Of a stretch of 32,517 nucleotides of DNA, positions 27,556 to 32,517 are shown one piece after another. This stretch comes from Comamonas sp. lk. GTDB lineage: Bacteria; Bacteroidota; Bacteroidia; Chitinophagales; Chitinophagaceae. Every line of letters starts with the position of its first letter. The first letter of the stretch is position 1. Location of the stretch: positions 1-32,517 of the forward strand of contig CALPWK020000008.1 in assembly GCA_943327245.2 (NCBI GenBank), written 5' to 3'. The notes beneath the pieces were generated by a model. That model searched no databases, was not told where the DNA came from, and worked only from the letters and a program-made list of their open reading frames with translations. The position numbers and the translations under genes were made by a program.

Positions 27556-28655
27556 CCGCTATTCTTTTGAAAACGAGGCACTAGTAATAAGTTTTTTTGT
27601 AAGGTATGTTTCAGATGAGCTTTAACTAGCTGCCCCATCGTTTTAATTTTTTTATAATATTTGTCGTCCTTATAAAATTCAATCAACGCGGCTTTTAAGG
27701 CGTTTGTTTTTTCAGGAGTGGAAATATTGTCTTTGGTCATTACTTCCATTAAGTCTTTAATTCGATATCTGGCAGAAGCTAATCTAAAAGTCATCATGGT
27801 GCGCTCTTCCGCTTGGTATTGTGCAATAGACTCGGTATTTAAATGCGCAGTAACTAAATCAACGAAGGATTTATTTTCCTTAAAAAATTGTGGCAGGTAT
27901 AAATTTTTTCTACCTTCATAAGACTGCTGATCAAAGTCAATTGCACGTATACGATATTGAACATCCTCCACGTCGGGTATCACATTCACTACGTAATTGT
28001 AGGAACGCATATCTCCCAATAACTGAACAAAACAACGTTCATTAAATTTTACAAATTCTTTAGCAAGTCTAATTTTATTGGTATCAGGACGGTCTAAGTA
28101 ATCCTTAACAAAAATATCTCCAGGAATACCTGGGATATGGTCTTCTATTAATGTTTCATTATTGGTAAGGTAGCTAATACGATTAGGAGACAAAATATGT
28201 TCTAACTCCAATCCATAAACTCTATTGGCATCTGCTTTCTTAATATAGTAATGATCGTAATTGTCATTAAACTTGTTTACAATTCGTATTCTAAAGGGTT
28301 GACTATTTCCAAAATAACAAAAGTCAATACGTGCCACGTCTAATTGATTTACAAAACTTAAATCCCCTTCGGTTTTTAAAGTTGCATAGGTTTCCACCAA
28401 GGCATCTCTTAAATGCCCCCACTGATTCATATCAAATGACAGTTTATCCCAACTACTATTATTTCCCTTTTTGTCTTTTAAAGGAGTTGAAAATGTGAAT
28501 CGGAGTAAGTCATTATAATTAATTGGAAGTCTAACCTCGCGACGATACTTCACTAGATAAGAACGCAAGTCCTTAGATATAGGAATGCAGGGCTTCTTTT
28601 TAGAAGGTTTGTCTAATGCTCCCGATTCGCTAATATCTTCAAAATTTTGAATCAA
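27537..28655 (-). CDS. Uncharacterised protein with kinase-fold-like motifs
   Basis: YYIKKAD...YGLELEHIL, EDHIPGIPGD, CFVQLLGDMRSYNYVVNV and YRIRAIDFDQQSYEGRK resemble Lys/Glu, hinge, catalytic-loop D-x4-N and D-F-D positions; family not recognised. Confidence 0.6.
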   Translation of the reverse strand: MIQNFEDISESGALDKPSKKKPCIPISKDLRSYLVKYRREVRLPINYNDLLRFTFSTPLKDKKGNNSSWDKLSFDMNQWGHLRDALVETYATLKTEGDLSFVNQLDVARIDFCYFGNSQPFRIRIVNKFNDNYDHYYIKKADANRVYGLELEHILSPNRISYLTNNETLIEDHIPGIPGDIFVKDYLDRPDTNKIRLAKEFVKFNERCFVQLLGDMRSYNYVVNVIPDVEDVQYRIRAIDFDQQSYEGRKNLYLPQFFKENKSFVDLVTAHLNTESIAQYQAEERTMMTFRLASARYRIKDLMEVMTKDNISTPEKTNALKAALIEFYKDDKYYKKIKTMGQLVKAHLKHTLQKNLLLVPRFQKNSGKIKTL

Positions 28656-28676
28656 TGAAATAGGTTTGTATGTAAT

Positions 28677-29396
28677 TTACAAAGACATTGGCACTTCCAT
28701 TAATAATATTTCTGCGTCCGCACTTAAGGATTTTAAAGCAAAAGCATCCGTATCCCAAATCCCTAAAGCATCTCTTTTATTTAATTGTTGCCCTTCTATT
28801 TCAAAACTACCTTCTAGTACAAAAGCGTATACCCCATTCCCCTTCTTATTAATAGTATAGTTAGTTGATATGTCATTGTCAAATTTACCTAAGTTGAACC
28901 AGGCGTCTTGATGGATCCAAACACCTTCATCTTCAGGATTAGGCGATAAAATTTGTTGTAACTTATTATGACGCTCTTCTTGCTTCAATGTAATTTGATC
29001 ATATCTAGGCGTTACGTTTTGCTTATTTGGAATCACCCAAATTTGTAAAAACTTAACTAAGCTCGTTTTATTCTTATTGTATTCACTATGCGCAATTCCT
29101 GTTCCGGCACTCATAACTTGTATATCCCCATTCTTGATGACTGTTTGATTCCCCATATTATCCTTGTGCTCTAAATCTCCTTCTAAAGGGATACTAATAA
29201 TTTCCATATTATCATGTGGGTGCGAACCAAAACCCATACCTGCAGCAACCGTATCGTCATTTAAAACTCTTAATACTCCAAAATTCATCCGTTCAGGATT
29301 ATAATAACCGGCAAAACTAAAAGAGTGAAAGCTATTTAGCCAACCGTGGCTAGCATGCCCTCTACTGTCTGCAGTGTGTAAGATTGTGTTTGCCAT
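28677..29396 (-). CDS. Pirin family protein
   Basis: GHASHGWLNSFHSFSFAGYYNPERMNFGVLRVLNDDTVAAGMGFGSHPHDNMEIISIPLEGDLEHKDNMGN, MSAGTGIAHSEYN. Confidence 0.96.
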   Translation of the reverse strand: MANTILHTADSRGHASHGWLNSFHSFSFAGYYNPERMNFGVLRVLNDDTVAAGMGFGSHPHDNMEIISIPLEGDLEHKDNMGNQTVIKNGDIQVMSAGTGIAHSEYNKNKTSLVKFLQIWVIPNKQNVTPRYDQITLKQEERHNKLQQILSPNPEDEGVWIHQDAWFNLGKFDNDISTNYTINKKGNGVYAFVLEGSFEIEGQQLNKRDALGIWDTDAFALKSLSADAEILLMEVPMSL

Positions 29397-29502
29397 AATT
29401 ACTAGTATTATTCGTCTTTTATTAATTTATGTATATTCTAAATTATTCGTATTCAGTCAACTTTACAAAGATAGAAAACAAATAACGTATAAAATTAAGA
29501 TA

Positions 29503-30042
29503 ATGGAAAATCAAGCAAGATGGGTATTTGATGCATCACATAGTGAGATAGTTTTTAAAATCAGACATTTGATGATCTCCAATATAAAAGGAGAATTCCG
29601 AAAATTCGATGCAACACTTGTTGCTCCCGAACCAGATTTTAATAATGCAAGTGCAAGGGCTACAATAGACGTAAGTTCCATATTCACCAATAATGATGAC
29701 AGGGATAATCATTTAAGAAGTGCAGACTTTTTTGATGTAGAAAAATTTAAGGAAATAAAATTTGAAAGTACCACATTCACAAAATTCAATACAGAGAATG
29801 GACAGTTAAAGGGTAAGCTAACCATTAAGAATATCACAAAAGAAGTAATATTCGAAGTAGAGTTTGGAGGGATTAGCAAAGATCCGTTTGGCAATGAAAA
29901 AACAGGGTTCTCCATTACTGGAAAAATTGACAGGGCAGACTTTGGACTTATCTGGAATTCCGCACTAGAAACAGGTGGAGTATTAGTGGGAGATGAAATA
30001 AAAATTACAGCAGAAGTCCAGTTTATGAAGCACGCAGTATAA
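29503..30042 (+). CDS. YceI family protein
   Basis: WVFDASHSEIVFKIRHLMISNIKGEFRKFDATL, DDRDNHLRSADFFDVEKFKEIKFEST, ITGKIDRADFGL. Start moved to ATG 29503 because the track's upstream extension overlaps the pirin start. Confidence 0.94.
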   Translation: MENQARWVFDASHSEIVFKIRHLMISNIKGEFRKFDATLVAPEPDFNNASARATIDVSSIFTNNDDRDNHLRSADFFDVEKFKEIKFESTTFTKFNTENGQLKGKLTIKNITKEVIFEVEFGGISKDPFGNEKTGFSITGKIDRADFGLIWNSALETGGVLVGDEIKITAEVQFMKHAV

Positions 30043-30123
30043 AATTATCCTTCCCCCAACTTTCATTAGCTTTCCTCCATTTTTATCCTTCCCCCTTCCC
30101 CCAACTATTAAATAAAAGCTGGT

Positions 30124-31650
30124 TTATAAAATACTTTTTAAACCAGTGTAATAAAAATGATGAACTGTGGTTTTATCAGCAGATCTTAATTCAAATTTAG
30201 AAAACGCTTCAGTTGGGAAGAATATTTCTGTCATTACAGAAAGTCCTCCGTCGGCAAAAAGCTCAACACTAGCAACGTCAATAACTAATGACATGTCAAG
30301 CTGCGCAGAAGTACTGAAACGTGGTGCAGTATGTACTGCAGCAAACGCTGGGTAAAATTCAGAACGACCTGCTTTAGTTCTATCTATAAAATATTGGTTT
30401 GCCTTTGCGTCATATCCAATAATTAATTGTTCACCTTTATTATTTGATAAAACCAATTCAATGTTCTGAGCTTTTAATAAAGACAAATTAATGCGACATG
30501 GGATAGTAGCTTTTTTAATAGTATCAGAAATTACAAAAGTTTTATCCAGCTTAATATTTTTTAAGTTGACATTATTATACGCTATCGATGCTAATTCTTT
30601 AATAGGCTTAGATGCGACACGATAGTCCTTCCCAATTTTAACCAAACTTAAGTCTCTTGGAATCGTGAGGCCATTTCTCCATTTTTCTGTAGGCACGCTA
30701 TTTGCATATAACCAATTGCTCATCCAACCACCAAGAATAATTCTAGCTCCTGTATTAGACCAAGTAACACCAGCATAATTATCTGGTCCATAGTCCAACC
30801 ATTTAGCCTCTCTAGAAAGGGGCGTAAATTGATGCCCGTCGAAATCGCCCACAAAATATTGAGTACCTGAACCTTTATTAGGAGCACCTGGGTTAACGTT
30901 CACAATTAAAACCCACACCTTTTTACCATGGTCGTCGAAAGATAATAAATCAGGGCATTCCCAATTACCATCATGCACGCCCATACCTGCACCACCCACT
31001 TCAGACTCCTTCTTCCAAATCTTTAAATTGGGTGAGCTGTAAAATTCAATATTAGGACCAACCGCTAAGGACATGATCCATGTCTTATTAGCTGCATACC
31101 AAAAAACTTTAGGGTCTCTAAAATCTTTTAGATGAGGTGTTTTAATAACAGGGTTACCTGAAAAGGTCTTCCAGGTTTTTGCTTCATCCAAACTAACAGA
31201 AATACTTTGGTTTTGGTAGTCGTCTCTACCCGCTTTCTCCCCGTCCATATTATGCTGAGTATAGATAGCAACTAATGGTACCTGAGTTCCTTTGCCAAAC
31301 CCACTTGTATTGTTATAATCAACAACCGCACTACCAGAGAAGATGGTACCCAAGGAATCTGGATAAATACCAATTGGCAAATGCTTCCAATGAATTAAGT
31401 CTTTACTTGTAGCGTGCCCCCAATGCATAGGGCCCCAAACAGGAGCACCCGGGTTATGCTGATAAAACAAATGATAAACCCCTTTGTAAAAAACCATACC
31501 ATTCGGATCATTCATCCAATTTGCCGCTGGCGTGAAATGGATCCTAGGACGATACAATTGTTCATTTATTGTATTAAGCTGCGCAGATACATTAAATACC
31601 AAGAACAGAAAGGCAAATTGAACAATGCATTTTTTTACTAAAGAATTCAT
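30124..31650 (-). CDS. Secreted glycoside hydrolase family 32 (fructanase/levanase/invertase-like)
   Basis: Signal peptide; RIHFTPAANWMNDPNGMVFYKGVYHLFYQHNP, FSGSAVVDYNN, FRDPKVFW, WECPDLLSF. Confidence 0.96.
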   Translation of the reverse strand: MNSLVKKCIVQFAFLFLVFNVSAQLNTINEQLYRPRIHFTPAANWMNDPNGMVFYKGVYHLFYQHNPGAPVWGPMHWGHATSKDLIHWKHLPIGIYPDSLGTIFSGSAVVDYNNTSGFGKGTQVPLVAIYTQHNMDGEKAGRDDYQNQSISVSLDEAKTWKTFSGNPVIKTPHLKDFRDPKVFWYAANKTWIMSLAVGPNIEFYSSPNLKIWKKESEVGGAGMGVHDGNWECPDLLSFDDHGKKVWVLIVNVNPGAPNKGSGTQYFVGDFDGHQFTPLSREAKWLDYGPDNYAGVTWSNTGARIILGGWMSNWLYANSVPTEKWRNGLTIPRDLSLVKIGKDYRVASKPIKELASIAYNNVNLKNIKLDKTFVISDTIKKATIPCRINLSLLKAQNIELVLSNNKGEQLIIGYDAKANQYFIDRTKAGRSEFYPAFAAVHTAPRFSTSAQLDMSLVIDVASVELFADGGLSVMTEIFFPTEAFSKFELRSADKTTVHHFYYTGLKSIL

Positions 31651-31734
31651 AAGTTATAAGATTTAAGCAAATCTAAATTACAACAAAGCGGTTGAAATTA
31701 CTTGATATGGAATATTAATTATAATAAAATTATT

Positions 31735-31926
31735 TTACTGTTGGACTTTATTATTTATTCGTATCATATAAATTGTAAAAAGTAGACTAAGGATTGACAT
31801 AGAAATTAAAGTCATGCTTGTTTCGTCGTCTCCAATAAACACAAAAGTATATATACCTGATAAAAATAAAAAAATAGTTGAAATAATATATATCACTTCC
31901 ACTAACGATAAGGTTTTATTTTTCAT
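31735..31926 (-). CDS. Small hypothetical protein with two TM segments
   Basis: VEVIYIISTIFLFLSGIYTFVFIG and TLISMSILSLLFTIYMI hydrophobic stretches; ORF only. Confidence 0.5.
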   Translation of the reverse strand: MKNKTLSLVEVIYIISTIFLFLSGIYTFVFIGDDETSMTLISMSILSLLFTIYMIRINNKVQQ

Positions 31927-31959
31927 AAAAATATAGTTTTACTAAAGTTACAAATTATT

Positions 31960-32517
31960 TTAATTTATAGCACACGCAAGTGCTGCGCCTGCAACACAAC
32001 TAAATAATGCAGCTGTACATAAAGAAGCACAAACCCAATCGCTTCCGCATACTTGCATAATACATCTATTCATACAGGCATGCATGGTCTCATTAGACTT
32101 TATGCTATTGTTTTTAAAACTAAGATTAGTTGACTTGTTATTAAAAGTACTTCTCAAGGGTACATCTTTGAATACATGCCAATTTCCAATTTTGTTATTT
32201 GTATTAATTTCTAATTGATAATACGATATATTATTGGGAGATGCGATTGTAATTTTACGATTTTGATTATTTAGAATTTCAATACTCATTTTAGTAATTA
32301 CATGTTTATTATTTGAAATATAAACATTGTAATATACTTCCTTCGAAGTTAGCATTGATCCCAATACAGGGAAAGAGGCAACTTTGATATTAGTTCCAAA
32401 ATAGCTAGTTAAAGTAATGTTCTTATAGTCTAAATTGACATTCTTGCTAATTTTGCTCCATTCTGAATTGTCATATAAACTATCAAAAATATTATTACTA
32501 TAATTAATTGTAGAAAC
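31960..32517 (-). CDS. Hypothetical protein with Cys-rich C-terminus (5' end beyond the window)
   Basis: The reverse frame stays open past the TTG start used by the track to the window edge (...VSTINYSNNIFDSLYDNSEWSKISKNVNLDYKNITLTSYFGTNIKVASFPVLGSMLTSKEV); C-terminus CMNRCIMQVCGSDWVCASLCTAALFSCVAGAALACAIN. Confidence 0.65.
   Translation of the reverse strand, partial: VSTINYSNNIFDSLYDNSEWSKISKNVNLDYKNITLTSYFGTNIKVASFPVLGSMLTSKEVYYNVYISNNKHVITKMSIEILNNQNRKITIASPNNISYYQLEINTNNKIGNWHVFKDVPLRSTFNNKSTNLSFKNNSIKSNETMHACMNRCIMQVCGSDWVCASLCTAALFSCVAGAALACAIN

Noticed and set aside
1-32517. CRISPR arrays, IS elements, prophage, toxin-antitoxin or classical defence systems
   Set aside because: No regularly spaced repeats, no transposase/integrase/Cas-like ORFs and no recognisable TA or defence motifs.

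Overview
The window looks like a Bacteroidota chromosome: low GC, TTTG/TANNTTTG-type promoters, CCA not encoded on the tRNA-like gene. A Chitinophagaceae-like origin is my guess. Flanking regions are mostly ordinary housekeeping and metabolic genes: CtaA/COX15 (partial), RNase HII, Sua5/YrdC, LuxR-type regulator, KorB, GT2, nucleotidyltransferase-GHMP kinase fusion, MarR plus acyl-CoA dehydrogenase, Lrp/AsnC, DUF2911, COG0701 permease plus thioredoxin-like, Ric/ScdA, pirin, YceI and GH32. Two things stand out. (1) An intergenic locus at about 9626-9788 (+) folds by eye into a complete tRNA cloverleaf: 7-bp acceptor, D arm, 5-bp anticodon arm with a GUC loop, and a TTCGACC T arm. Its variable region is about 91 nt and internally structured (10-bp helix, GCAA-capped hairpin). 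The locus has its own promoter-like sequence and an intrinsic terminator. I cannot assign it to a known RNA family. (2) A compact 11-gene divergent catabolic island at 9896-24699. A 7-gene minus-strand operon encodes MFS sugar porter, SDR, CaiB-type CoA-transferase, enoyl-CoA hydratase, a signal-less solute-binding-like protein, a 7-bladed lactonase and a mutarotase-like protein. It faces a 4-gene plus-strand operon: NHL propeller, DUF1549/DUF1553 cytochrome, DUF1501, and a membrane cytochrome with a chitobiase-like domain. The gene content suggests an oxidative, possibly CoA-dependent sugar or sugar-acid pathway that I do not recognise as described. All assignments come from reading motifs; no searches or folding programs were run.
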